Below, piece by piece: positions 1 to 7,609 of a stretch of 8,982 bases of DNA (within the stretch, counting starts at the first letter, position 1; each line of letters starts with the position of its first letter). The stretch is from positions 1-8,982 of the forward strand of contig JARKOC010000060.1 in NCBI GenBank assembly GCA_029975915.1, written 5' to 3'. The position numbers and the translations under genes are program-made. The notes beneath the pieces were generated by a model. The model did not search any database and was not told where the DNA came from. It was given only the letters and a program-made list of their open reading frames with translations. The stretch is from Bryobacteraceae bacterium (GTDB taxonomy: Bacteria > Acidobacteriota > Terriglobia > Bryobacterales > Bryobacteraceae).

Positions 1-2
1 CT

Positions 3-434
3 GACTGCCTGGCCTACATCCGAGACGGCGACACCGTACGGATAGCGTCGATGGACCGACTCGCACGATCCTTGACCGACCTACAACAGCTGGTCGACGA
101 GATCGTCGCCAAAGGCGCCGAGGTTCATTTCGTGAAGGAGAACCAGACCTACTCGGCCCACAACAGCAACTCCATGGGCCGGCTGCTGTTGCAGATCCTC
201 GGCGCGTTCGCCGAGTTCGAACGTAACCTCATCCGGGAACGCCAAGCTGAAGGCATCCGGATCGCGAAGGCCGCCGGCAAGTACCGCGGCCGCGCGAAGC
301 TCCTCAACTCCGACCAACTCGAGCGGGCCCAGGACCTCATGGAGCAGGGAGTTCCCAAGACCCGCATCGCAGCCCACCTCGGCGTCAATCGATCCACGCT
401 CTACCGAGCACTGGCCCGAGAGAATGGGGCATAA
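3..434 (+). CDS. Serine recombinase (resolvase/invertase family), 5'-truncated by window edge
   Basis: The reading frame is open from base 3 to a TAA at 432-434 and lacks the N-terminus, including the catalytic serine, which lies off the window. The visible part carries the classic resolvase/invertase core: the DRLARS motif shortly after the window start, then a Met-Gly-Arg segment followed by AFAEFERNLIRER at the start of the long E-helix. A basic linker with a KYRGR motif follows, and a C-terminal helix-turn-helix reads VPKTRIAAHLGVNRSTLYRAL. The family cuts and rejoins DNA through a serine-DNA covalent link, at res sites of Tn3-type transposons or at inversion sites. The internal ATG at 51 is not the start, because homology-like residues (a DCLAYIRDGDTV-type stretch) continue upstream of it. 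The length of about 143 visible residues fits a normal small recombinase of about 185-200 aa. It marks the left part of the window as mobile DNA. Confidence 0.92.
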   Translation, partial: DCLAYIRDGDTVRIASMDRLARSLTDLQQLVDEIVAKGAEVHFVKENQTYSAHNSNSMGRLLLQILGAFAEFERNLIRERQAEGIRIAKAAGKYRGRAKLLNSDQLERAQDLMEQGVPKTRIAAHLGVNRSTLYRALARENGA

Positions 435-530
435 CCGCCTGAGTACTCACAGGGTCTATCTATTGGTCCTCACCAGCCATTGGGTCGTCGGAATCTGGCG
501 CCAGCGGAAAAGTAACGAACGCGCGTCGAC
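435..530. other. Intergenic region after the recombinase gene
   Basis: No gene is seen. Two short perfect palindromes are present: TGAGTACTCA at 440-449, flanked by CCTG/CAGG-type pairing, and CTGGCGCCAG at 495-504. They could be a weak terminator or part of a recombinase site, but neither is diagnostic. Confidence 0.3.
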
Positions 531-560
531 TTGCACGAGTAACATTCAGCGTCATATTAT
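531..560 (+). promoter_or_regulatory. Sigma70-like promoter of the 211-aa/Xre-ImmA operon
   Basis: A TTGCAC box (531-536) and a TATTAT box (555-560) are separated by 18 bases. Both match the actinobacterial primary sigma consensus well, and they lie just upstream of the operon. Transcription would start near 567, leaving a leader of about 20 bases with GGAGG at 577-581, six bases before the ATG at 588. Confidence 0.65.
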
Positions 561-563
561 GAC
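551..563. promoter_or_regulatory. Perfect 13-bp inverted repeat overlapping the -10 box (candidate operator)
   Basis: GTCATA-T-TATGAC is a perfect dyad with a single central base. It covers the whole TATTAT -10 box and ends a few bases before the predicted transcription start. A protein bound here would block RNA polymerase. The downstream gene encodes an Xre-type HTH protein, a family that commonly autoregulates its own operon through short dyads, so it is the obvious candidate binder. The dyad is seen directly; the binding partner is inferred. Confidence 0.55.
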
Positions 564-587
564 CAGATCGACAGGTGGAGGCGAACC

Positions 588-1223
588 ATGACAACCCAAG
601 AAGTGGCAGCAGCGGCGGTAGAGCATCTGTCGCCGATAACGGCGATCCTTGATGACACAGTTGCGGAGGCAATCGCCGATGCCGAGCGGCGAACGGTCGG
701 CGTCAACCACAGCCGCTTCCCCTACCTCAGGCCGCTGCTGGTGAGAGCGCTTGCGCGCCTCAGTCTGGAGGACGGAAGGCTGCCAGACGACTGGTGCGTC
801 GAGGGACGAACCAATCGCATGGGCGAGCTCTATGTCAAGAAGCCTGGAGTGATGAGCCTGAGGCTACTCAAAGGCAGCCCGCTCCAGCCCAACGGTGTCC
901 CCCATGCTGGCTCCAACCCGGCTCGCCAGCAAGCTTGGTTTCAGTCTCCCCTACCCGACCCTTCGCTCGCGATCACCGCTGAGGAGCTCTCCTTCCTGCT
1001 GCTGTGGGCGTATGAGGACAAGAATGACCGCACCTCGGGATTCACGTTGAGTCTTGCCCACACTCTCCATCCAGGGCGATTTGGCGCGCAGGTCCCTTGC
1101 GACCTATTAGTGAGCATCCCTCGCGGTGGCACGATGTTCGAGAACCTGCGCCCATTCGTGAACGACGAGAATGTTGACCTATTCGCCGGCGAGGTTGAGA
1201 TTCTGGATGAGGCCGACGAATGA
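588..1223 (+). CDS. Unrecognised 211-aa protein, partner of the Xre-ImmA/IrrE gene (candidate toxin)
   Basis: The ATG at 588 is supported by GGAGG six bases upstream and a good promoter at 531-560. The stop TGA (1221-1223) overlaps the ATG of the next gene at 1220, so the two are translationally coupled. I do not recognise a family. There is no signal peptide or membrane segment. The protein has an alanine-rich helical N-terminus (about residues 1-35), a basic stretch near 45-60 (FPYLRPLLVRALARL), a central segment rich in Pro, Gly and Ser (about 95-125), and an acidic C-terminal tail. Small proteins encoded immediately before an Xre-COG2856 (ImmA/IrrE) gene are often predicted toxins, with the HTH-protease protein as antitoxin or regulator. 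A RosmerTA-like defence pair is one possibility, but I cannot confirm it from the sequence. An alternative is an accessory substrate of the peptidase-like neighbour. Confidence 0.85.
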   Translation: MTTQEVAAAAVEHLSPITAILDDTVAEAIADAERRTVGVNHSRFPYLRPLLVRALARLSLEDGRLPDDWCVEGRTNRMGELYVKKPGVMSLRLLKGSPLQPNGVPHAGSNPARQQAWFQSPLPDPSLAITAEELSFLLLWAYEDKNDRTSGFTLSLAHTLHPGRFGAQVPCDLLVSIPRGGTMFENLRPFVNDENVDLFAGEVEILDEADE

Positions 1224-2329
1224 TGTCCGCAGTCCCTAACGGCCAGAGGCTGACAGCCCTCCGCGAACTTGAAGGGGAAACCCAGAGTGCGACCGCAGCC
1301 CGTCTGGGCATCTCTCAAGCCATGGTGTCCAAAATCGAGAAAGCAGAGCGTCCTCTGGGACTAGAGGTCGTGGTCAGGGCCTGCAGCGAGTATCACGTGC
1401 CGGAAGGGTTCTTCTTTGTGGCTCCCTCGGTGCTCGATATCAGCCACCCGACATTTCGGAAGCACAGCGCGGCAAAGCTGGCGGATGAGCGCCGGATCGT
1501 TCGGCGGTATAAGGAAGCATCCCGCTCGTTTGCTGCGGCCTCGGCTGCTTCGGGATACCACGAGTTGCGTCTGCCGCCAGGATTGGAGAATGCTGCCGTC
1601 GAGGTTGCCGCGCTTCGGGTACGTGAAGCGGTTGGCGTCCCTGCCAGCGACCCAGTTCCGAACGTGGCCCGGCTTCTCGAGCGTCTCGGATTCGGTGTCA
1701 TCGTGGATCTTGACGGTGAGGTGGCCGTTGACGATCCAAAGCATGCCGGCATCTCAATTCCGGCAAATGGCATCGGCCGTCCCTTGATCGCGTTAGCCAA
1801 GCCAATGCGCGGTGAGGACCAACGGATAACGTTGGCCCATGAGCTCGGGCATCACATTTGGGATCGATCCCATACCCTGCCTTGGACTAGCACGCGGTCC
1901 CCAGAAGAGCGCCGCGCCTATGACTTCGCGGGAGCGCTGCTGATGCCCAAAGCTATGGTCGTCAAGAGGGTCACCGAAAACCTGAACCTGGTCGGCTATC
2001 TACCGATCAAAGCAGAATATGGCGTCGGAGTAGACGCGATTGTCATGCGAGCAAAGAAGCTGGGAGTGATATCTCCGGAGCGGGTGCGCAGTTTGTTCAT
2101 TCAGTTATCCGCTCGTGGGTGGCGAAAGCAGGAACCCGTGGAGGTAGTTCGAGAGCGACCTCTGCTGTTCGGGCAGTCGATGGAGCGCGCCGTCGGCTTG
2201 ACGGGGTTGGCAGTCGAAAAGCTAACCGCCCTTCCAGCGGGAATGGTGTTTCGATGGATGGAGCGCACACCCGAGCCAGGATCGGTGGTTGATCTGGCCT
2301 CGTGGCGAATCAAGCGCATTGAGAGGTGA
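1220..2329 (+). CDS. Xre-family HTH / ImmA-IrrE (M78) zinc-peptidase-like protein
   Basis: The 369-aa protein starts with an Xre-type helix-turn-helix at about residues 8-65 (core SATAARLGISQAMVSKIEKA). It has an ImmA/IrrE (peptidase family M78, COG2856) domain at about 145-255. The zinc-binding HELGH motif is at residues 207-211 (His207, Glu208, His211). The family's following segment is present: an E-E-R-R-A-x-x-F-A-x-x-LLMP run at about 229-243, with Glu229 or Glu230 as the likely third metal ligand, so the active site looks intact. Known relatives cleave or sense repressors in phage-like elements (ImmA), respond to stress (IrrE), or serve as antitoxins in predicted toxin-antitoxin loci (Xre-COG2856). 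The start overlaps the previous stop as ATGA; an ATG one codon later (1223) is equally possible. The C-terminal 110 residues contain no domain I recognise. Regulation is probably by its own HTH acting on the dyad at 551-563. Confidence 0.9.
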   Translation: MMSAVPNGQRLTALRELEGETQSATAARLGISQAMVSKIEKAERPLGLEVVVRACSEYHVPEGFFFVAPSVLDISHPTFRKHSAAKLADERRIVRRYKEASRSFAAASAASGYHELRLPPGLENAAVEVAALRVREAVGVPASDPVPNVARLLERLGFGVIVDLDGEVAVDDPKHAGISIPANGIGRPLIALAKPMRGEDQRITLAHELGHHIWDRSHTLPWTSTRSPEERRAYDFAGALLMPKAMVVKRVTENLNLVGYLPIKAEYGVGVDAIVMRAKKLGVISPERVRSLFIQLSARGWRKQEPVEVVRERPLLFGQSMERAVGLTGLAVEKLTALPAGMVFRWMERTPEPGSVVDLASWRIKRIER

Positions 2330-2422
2330 CGCAGGTTCAAAGCGTCGGTCATCCGGTTGGAGCTGGGGGCACGCTGTCGACGCGCCAGTCGGTTCACCCA
2401 GGCTGTTGACGGGGCCGACCCT

Positions 2423-3370
2423 TCAAGCGCGCAAGCGCGGACTCCACCGCCCTTGCCGGAAACCGTTCTTGTACGCGTTGTAGACGTAAGTTAGTGTCCC
2501 TTCAACGCCAGGGAACAGCCTCCACTGATTGATGTCTATATGATCCAATTCCCGCAGCACTTGCAGCTTTGCCGATGCAGGTACTGTCAGCTTGAGTCCG
2601 CCCTCCGGCACGCTGCTGGCCCTAGAGGTCAGGCCGATCCAATCCGATACCTCGGTCGGTCCGAAGTCAACATAACACTTACCCCGAGTACCCGGGTTTT
2701 CGGAAACCATGCGCGATTCTTCGTCCATTCCAAAAAGGAGAAAGGCTCCGGATTGTGCCCGGAGCCGATCATTGTCGTGGGGAGGCAGCACGGCCGTATA
2801 GCTGAAGCACAGAACGTTTAGGACCGACTTCATGGCCTCATCCTCGCTCTCAGGGACAATCGGATAGTGCTGCTGAGTTGCCCTAGCGAAGTCTTGCAGG
2901 CACATCTGTTTCCACGCCTCGTGGAAGACGAACCGCATGGTGATGGGCACTGGGTAGCCCCGTTCCCCAAAGGTTGGAAGATTAGGGAAGATGAAAACCG
3001 TACCATCTTTATCCTCGGGGCTGAGGCACGCAAAGTACAGCGCGGCCAAGGGATTGGAGGTTACGTCCAGCAGTCGTGTGGGCAGTCCGTAGTGCTGCAT
3101 TTTCGCCAGTACGCCGAATTCGGAGATACCGGAAAACTCGTTCGGGAGCAGGCGGAGCGCATCTCGGATCAAGTTCTGCTCCTCATAGTGAAGCTCCTCC
3201 CGGTAGAGGCGCGGTCCCAGTTTCCATGACGCGTCTGCCTGCCCACGGTAGAAAGTCAGGCTGGAGGCATCGCCACGGACCTCCCACACATACGTCCGCC
3301 TCAGATCGTCTAGTTCTTGAAGGAAGTCGGGGACTGACTCGATACGCCCGTCTGCCATGATCTCGTACAT
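2423..3370 (-). CDS. FRG-domain protein
   Basis: The protein is about 315 aa. The FRG domain, named for its conserved Phe-Arg-Gly residues, is recognised by FYRGQ at about residues 40-44, followed by a Trp-x-Leu-x-Pro-Arg segment. The diagnostic block QHYGLPTRLLDVTSNPL runs directly into ALYFAC at about 92-115. A C-terminal conserved patch (QWRLFPGVEG, about 285-295) also matches full-length family members. The biochemical activity of FRG domains is not settled; family members are frequent in phage, plasmid and defence contexts. No signal peptide or membrane segment is visible, so it is probably cytosolic. Start choice is uncertain: a GTG at 3373, an ATG at 3370 and an ATG at 3358 are in frame, and the only Shine-Dalgarno-like AGGAAG lies 2 bases from the second and 14 from the third. 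It is transcribed away from the large NTPase gene and converges with the Xre-ImmA operon. Confidence 0.88.
   Translation of the reverse strand: MYEIMADGRIESVPDFLQELDDLRRTYVWEVRGDASSLTFYRGQADASWKLGPRLYREELHYEEQNLIRDALRLLPNEFSGISEFGVLAKMQHYGLPTRLLDVTSNPLAALYFACLSPEDKDGTVFIFPNLPTFGERGYPVPITMRFVFHEAWKQMCLQDFARATQQHYPIVPESEDEAMKSVLNVLCFSYTAVLPPHDNDRLRAQSGAFLLFGMDEESRMVSENPGTRGKCYVDFGPTEVSDWIGLTSRASSVPEGGLKLTVPASAKLQVLRELDHIDINQWRLFPGVEGTLTYVYNAYKNGFRQGRWSPRLRA
2431..2456. terminator. Possible bidirectional hairpin between convergent genes
   Basis: GCAAGCGCGG (2431-2440) and CCGCCCTTGC (2447-2456) pair with a single C-C mismatch around a six-base loop. The hairpin lies inside the last codons of the minus-strand FRG gene and about 100 bases after the Xre-ImmA stop, where the two transcripts converge. 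There is no T-run on either side, so this would be an actinobacterial-style tractless terminator at best. Confidence 0.3.
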
Positions 3371-3773
3371 CACTTCCTACCGGTCGGGACAGCCGGTCTC
3401 TGAGCTCTCCGTCAAGGATAGTGACAATCAACCGGCCGCAATGCCGACGGGAGTCCGCTCGTTGTGTTGGAGCGTCGGTTCCCCCACCCGGATGGACTAT
3501 CGGGACAACGAACGCAGTACCCAAGACGTACGGCCAGCTAAGGCCGTTTGGCAGCGCACGTGAACGCGCCGACACTCAGGTCATTGGCGCTGAACCGACG
3601 GTAGACCGGTGGAACCCACGTTGGCCCCACTCGGGGCACACTCAAGTAAAGGCACTCGCCGAGAACGATCTTGCACCGTCCCTCACTCTCAAACCAGGAA
3701 GCTGCCGCTCGGTGTCGGTGCCACACTCGGACCGCTGCCCACGTCGAAGTGGATCACTACTAGCATCCGGACC
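3371..3773. other. Gene-free divergent regulatory region between FRG and YobI-like genes
   Basis: No convincing gene lies here. The + frame from a GTG at 3609 is open into the NTPase gene, but its first 55 codons give a low-complexity Ser/Thr/Pro/Arg translation unlike the rest. The stretch holds a weak minus-strand -10 candidate (TATCCT, bases 3420-3415) for the FRG gene, a TAGCAT box for the NTPase gene, and six copies of CACTC on the + strand between 3573 and 3728. About 400 bp is long for a shared promoter region and may hold regulator sites or a small RNA, though I see no clear RNA fold. Confidence 0.5.
3761..3766 (+). promoter_or_regulatory. Candidate -10 box for a leaderless YobI-like transcript
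   Basis: TAGCAT matches TANNNT and ends seven bases before the ATG at 3774. Transcription starting at the usual distance would begin at or next to the A of the ATG. Leaderless starts of this layout are common in actinobacteria. No Shine-Dalgarno sequence precedes this ATG, which agrees. No clear -35 box is seen. Confidence 0.4.
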
Positions 3774-6700
3774 ATGAGCAACGAGACCGCAGCGGACCAA
3801 GCCGAAACACGGAAGATCGGCCCGCTGGCTTTGCACGGTCTTTTCCCTGAGTACCAAGAGAAGTATCACAAGGTGTACTTGGATGTGCTCAACGACGCAG
3901 TCGACAAGCATCCCGAGATCCGCAACATCGCCCTGACAGGTGCTTACGGAACTGGCAAGAGCAGCATCCTCGCGGAGTTCTCGAAGAAGCATGCCAGAAG
4001 AGTGGTGTCGATTTCTCTCTCTTCAGTGGGTGACCGGGGAGACCAAGACGCAGCCGACTCAAATGTGGCTGATGAGAAGACGAACCTCATCCAGAAGGAG
4101 ATCGTCAAGCAGATCCTGTACAAAGAGAAGCCATCCAAGATGCCGAGCTCCAGGTTCCTTCGCGCTTCTCATTTTCGTTGGGTCTCTGGGAGCATGCTCG
4201 CTGCCCTCGTCTCGCTGTTGGTGACCGGCGTCATCTACCTGACCGGTGTCAGCGGAAACATGGGAGCCGCCGCAGACGCCACTCCGGTGCGGGTACTCGT
4301 CACCTATGGGGTTGTCTGGACTGTGGTTGGCGCTCTCTGCTTAGGGATTCTCTGGCTCGCCCACGGCCGCATAACGCTTGAGAAACTCACCGCGGGCCCC
4401 GCCACAGTGTCCCTCAAGGCTGAGTCGGGCTCCTACTTCGACAAGTACCTTGACGAGATCGTCTACTACTTCGAGATCAGCAGACGAGACATTGTTGTGT
4501 TTGAGGATCTCGACCGGTTCGACAACGTCCAGATCTTCGAGACGCTTCGGGCACTCAACACTCTGCTCAACGGATCAGCCCAAGTCCTCAAGCAAACAGA
4601 GGGGAGGAAACTTGGGAGCATCAGGTTCATCTATGCGCTTCGAGACAGCGTATTCGAGAAGCTGGGCACCGGTTCGATGGAAGAAACAAACGCGGACCAC
4701 ACACCGGGGCCGATCGACGAGGCACAAGCCGAAGTTCAGCGTGCCAACCGGACTAAGTTCTTCGATCTGGTTGTTCCAGTTGTCCCGTTCATCACGCACA
4801 AGAATGCCCGCGACCTGATGACCGAAGCTATGCGAGGTACTGGCGTCACCAGCGGCCTCATCGACTTGGCCGCTGGACACGTCGCAGACATGCGACTCAT
4901 TTGGAACCTCCGAAATGAGTACGAGGTGTTCTCCTGCAGGCTCCTCAACATCGACGACGCGATGCCTGGGCTCGATCCCGACCGGCTGTTCGCAATGCTG
5001 CTCTATAAGAGCGTCCACATGGCTGACTTCGAAGACATCCGATTCGGTCGAGGCCGACTCGACGATCTACACGCAACCTGGCGGCAACTCGTGGCCAAGC
5101 AGCTGGAAGAGCAAAGTGCGATACTAGAGGAATTCCAGCGCCGACTTAGCTCGGCCGACTCGATCGCAGAAGCCAGCACCACACTCGGGACGCGCTTCGC
5201 GGTGATTGCAGACGTTCTCCTCAATGCCTGGACCAACTCGGGCGACGTTATGATCGCACGCGTCGCTAACACCGACTTTGACCGCACGAGGTGGGGATCT
5301 CCCGAGCTGTGGAGAAAGGTCTTCGCTGAGAAGACTCAACTCTTCCTCATCCTGGGGCTGAGCTATCGCTCGCCGGTTGTGTTCGGTCTAGAGCCCGACG
5401 ATGTGGCACAGCTTCTGGACATCTCGGTCAATCCCCAGGACTGGAAAGAGTACAACCAGCCCGCGATCGGGCGCGCCGTTGCCAGGACTCGCCGGGAGTT
5501 GGAGTTCCTACGTCACCACAGCTGGGAGGATGCCTGTCGGAGCCCGCTCCTGTCGCCGCCCGGTATAGACGATCCCACGCAATCATTTCGGGCAGCCGTC
5601 GATTCGTTGCCCTCCGCGTTAGCTCGTCAACTGGTTAGGCGCGGATTCATCAACGACTACTTCACTCTGTACATCTCGCAGTATTACGGCAAACGTCTGA
5701 GCCGTGATGCGCTGAACTTTATCGTCCACGCGATAGACAAGAACGAGCCAGACTACATCTACCCGTTGACTCCAGAAGATGTCGACGGAATCATTACCGA
5801 GCGAGGCGAAGGCATCGTTACTGAACGAAGCATGCTCAACGTCAATGTTCTTGACCACCTCATCAATACTTCCTCTTCGCTCGTCGACGGACTGATTCAG
5901 CAGATCAGGGAAGAATCATCAGAAAAGCACGCCTTCCTGAGTACCTATCTGTTCGAAGGAGCATACAAACGCGACGCCATCGAGTTGCTAGCGCCGCTCA
6001 TCCCCGACGTTTTTACCTACGTAGTCACCCAAGCGCCGGTCGATGATGCGACCAGGCTTGATCTGCTAGATGCGGCGCTGACCCACTGGTCTGACGATCT
6101 CGACTACCTCCTTGACGACAATGTCCGTCGTTTCGTTGAGAACAACGTTCCTGGCATTCCCGCCCTTGCCACTGGATCATCTTCAGAGGATGCCGAACGT
6201 GCGGGTGCGCTTCTGGAAGTGGCGGGCGTGCGAGTGCCCGACCTGGCCGCCCTGAGCCCGTTCGCTCGGGCGGAGGCGATCAAGCGGGACACCTACCGGA
6301 TCAGCGAAGCGAACATCCTGCTTGCCGCGGGAGCAAACGACATCGGCCTCGACACACTGCGCACAGCCAATCCAGTCGTATACTGGTACCTGCTTCGCCG
6401 CCTCAACGAATACTTGACGATGTTCCGCGGAAGCTGCACCAATCACACGGCCACCACCCGCGATGGCTTCTTCACGCTAGTCAATGATGCGGCTGGGACC
6501 GTGCAACCAGAACATCTCGCAGCCATCATCAATGCCGCCTCTCCAGACTGCACCATCGCCAACCTGGAGGACGTGCCTGCCCAGGCTTGGAACAAATTGG
6601 TTGCAGACAAACGAATCCCGAACACGTACCGAAACGTCACTACCTACCTGAGCCTCGCGAAGACCATCGACGAACCGCTAGCCGACCTGCTACGCAGCAC

Positions 6701-7466
6701 GCAGTCGATCACCGACAGCACCAACCAGCCGCTCGAGGAACGGCAGACCCTCGCGCTCCAGCTCCTGGCCGCAACCGATCGACTGCCGGACCCCAGGCTG
6801 CGCGCCCAACTTGCCGCCAGCCTCAACTTGGACAGCACGCTTCCGGCGGTGTCCCTCACCGGCGAGCCAGGAGAGCTGGTCGGTCTTCTCATCGAAGGCG
6901 GCATCATCGCAGACGACGTCACCGCCTTCGCCGACCAACTGATGCCCGACTGGGAAACTCGTGAGTTCGCCATCAGCCGCTCGAAGGCGTTCGCCGAGTT
7001 CGTCGCTCCCGATATCCTTCCCACCGCCCAGTTGGGCAAGTTCCTCAATAGCGGCCAAGTCCCAGACGATGCAAAGCGTGCGGTGCTCGCCGATCTTGTC
7101 CCCTATATTGCTGACGCTGAGACCGCCACTCTTGAGACGGCTGCCCGCGCAGCGATTGATCTCAGCGCGCAATTCGACGCCGCACAACTAGAGACCCTGA
7201 AAGCTGGCCGCGTGCCCGTCCGCACGATGGCGTCCCTTATCGCGGAAGCTACGAACCTATCCATAGATGAGTTCCGATCCGCCCTGCACTCGCTTGGTGG
7301 CAAGTACGCGAAGATCGCGGATCCCGGCTATGCCAGGCCGTCACTGCCGAACGACAAGGTTCATACTCGGATCCTGGACCGCCTGATCGAAGCTGGGGTC
7401 GTTGCTCACTACAAGGAGGACGGACAAGCGCTTCGAGTGTTTATGAGGCGTAGTGCGAACATCTGA
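3774..7466 (+). CDS. YobI-like membrane-associated P-loop NTPase, 1230 aa
   Basis: Start ATG 3774 is chosen over the in-frame GTG at 3609 because recognisable sequence begins here and a TANNNT box sits just upstream. An N-terminal P-loop has Walker A GAYGTGKSS at residues 56-64 inside NIALTGAYGTGKSS, typical of YobI-type NTPases. Two hydrophobic spans at about 138-158 and 173-196 are inserted between Walker A and Walker B, predicting a membrane hairpin. Walker B is IVVFEDLDRFDN (about 240-251; Asp245/Asp247), followed by a sensor-like FIYALRDS at about 285-292. A short coiled-coil-prone stretch lies near 440-460. The remaining 770 residues are helical, with acidic repeat-like segments, and show no catalytic motif I recognise; by analogy with STAND/KAP-type proteins this may be a sensing or scaffold region. 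The length is close to B. subtilis YobI (about 1200 aa). The stop is TGA at 7464-7466. The role is probably ATP-dependent sensing or switching at the membrane, plausibly in defence; this is inferred. Confidence 0.88.
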   Translation: MSNETAADQAETRKIGPLALHGLFPEYQEKYHKVYLDVLNDAVDKHPEIRNIALTGAYGTGKSSILAEFSKKHARRVVSISLSSVGDRGDQDAADSNVADEKTNLIQKEIVKQILYKEKPSKMPSSRFLRASHFRWVSGSMLAALVSLLVTGVIYLTGVSGNMGAAADATPVRVLVTYGVVWTVVGALCLGILWLAHGRITLEKLTAGPATVSLKAESGSYFDKYLDEIVYYFEISRRDIVVFEDLDRFDNVQIFETLRALNTLLNGSAQVLKQTEGRKLGSIRFIYALRDSVFEKLGTGSMEETNADHTPGPIDEAQAEVQRANRTKFFDLVVPVVPFITHKNARDLMTEAMRGTGVTSGLIDLAAGHVADMRLIWNLRNEYEVFSCRLLNIDDAMPGLDPDRLFAMLLYKSVHMADFEDIRFGRGRLDDLHATWRQLVAKQLEEQSAILEEFQRRLSSADSIAEASTTLGTRFAVIADVLLNAWTNSGDVMIARVANTDFDRTRWGSPELWRKVFAEKTQLFLILGLSYRSPVVFGLEPDDVAQLLDISVNPQDWKEYNQPAIGRAVARTRRELEFLRHHSWEDACRSPLLSPPGIDDPTQSFRAAVDSLPSALARQLVRRGFINDYFTLYISQYYGKRLSRDALNFIVHAIDKNEPDYIYPLTPEDVDGIITERGEGIVTERSMLNVNVLDHLINTSSSLVDGLIQQIREESSEKHAFLSTYLFEGAYKRDAIELLAPLIPDVFTYVVTQAPVDDATRLDLLDAALTHWSDDLDYLLDDNVRRFVENNVPGIPALATGSSSEDAERAGALLEVAGVRVPDLAALSPFARAEAIKRDTYRISEANILLAAGANDIGLDTLRTANPVVYWYLLRRLNEYLTMFRGSCTNHTATTRDGFFTLVNDAAGTVQPEHLAAIINAASPDCTIANLEDVPAQAWNKLVADKRIPNTYRNVTTYLSLAKTIDEPLADLLRSTQSITDSTNQPLEERQTLALQLLAATDRLPDPRLRAQLAASLNLDSTLPAVSLTGEPGELVGLLIEGGIIADDVTAFADQLMPDWETREFAISRSKAFAEFVAPDILPTAQLGKFLNSGQVPDDAKRAVLADLVPYIADAETATLETAARAAIDLSAQFDAAQLETLKAGRVPVRTMASLIAEATNLSIDEFRSALHSLGGKYAKIADPGYARPSLPNDKVHTRILDRLIEAGVVAHYKEDGQALRVFMRRSANI

Positions 7467-7609
7467 GAAGCGTCAGCCACAAGCCGCGAGAACATCACAC
7501 TTGGCGGACGAACCTCAAGCCCGCCCTGATCACAGTCGACCATATCTACGAGGCACCGCTCGGCTCGACAGGAACACAGCCAATCCACAGCATTGTTCGC
7601 TCGATGGGT
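7467..7609. other. Convergent intergenic gap
   Basis: This is 143 bases between the NTPase stop and the stop of the minus-strand gene. I see only weak pairing (GGCGG at 7503-7507 with CCGCC further on, and CGAG/CTCG around 7549-7562), no T-tract and no convincing terminator. A + frame is open through it (ALITVDHIYEAPLG-like) but has no start codon or ribosome site before 7604, so I do not call a gene. Confidence 0.3.

Noticed and set aside
438..453. Short hairpin CCTGAGTACTCACAGG after the recombinase as a terminator
   Set aside because: The stem is only four outer pairs plus a small core, with a mismatch and no T-run; too weak to call.
941..1318. Minus-strand open frames across the 211-aa and Xre genes
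   Set aside because: Arg/Ser/Pro-rich shadow translations with no start context, opposite well-supported coding genes.
3609..3773. Small upstream gene or N-terminal extension of the NTPase from GTG 3609
   Set aside because: No ribosome site, un-protein-like composition, and a better start at 3774.
4178..4818. Alternative + strand frames inside the NTPase gene
   Set aside because: Ser/Arg/Thr-rich out-of-frame shadows of a gene whose own frame carries clear Walker motifs; no sign of a frameshift in the NTPase.
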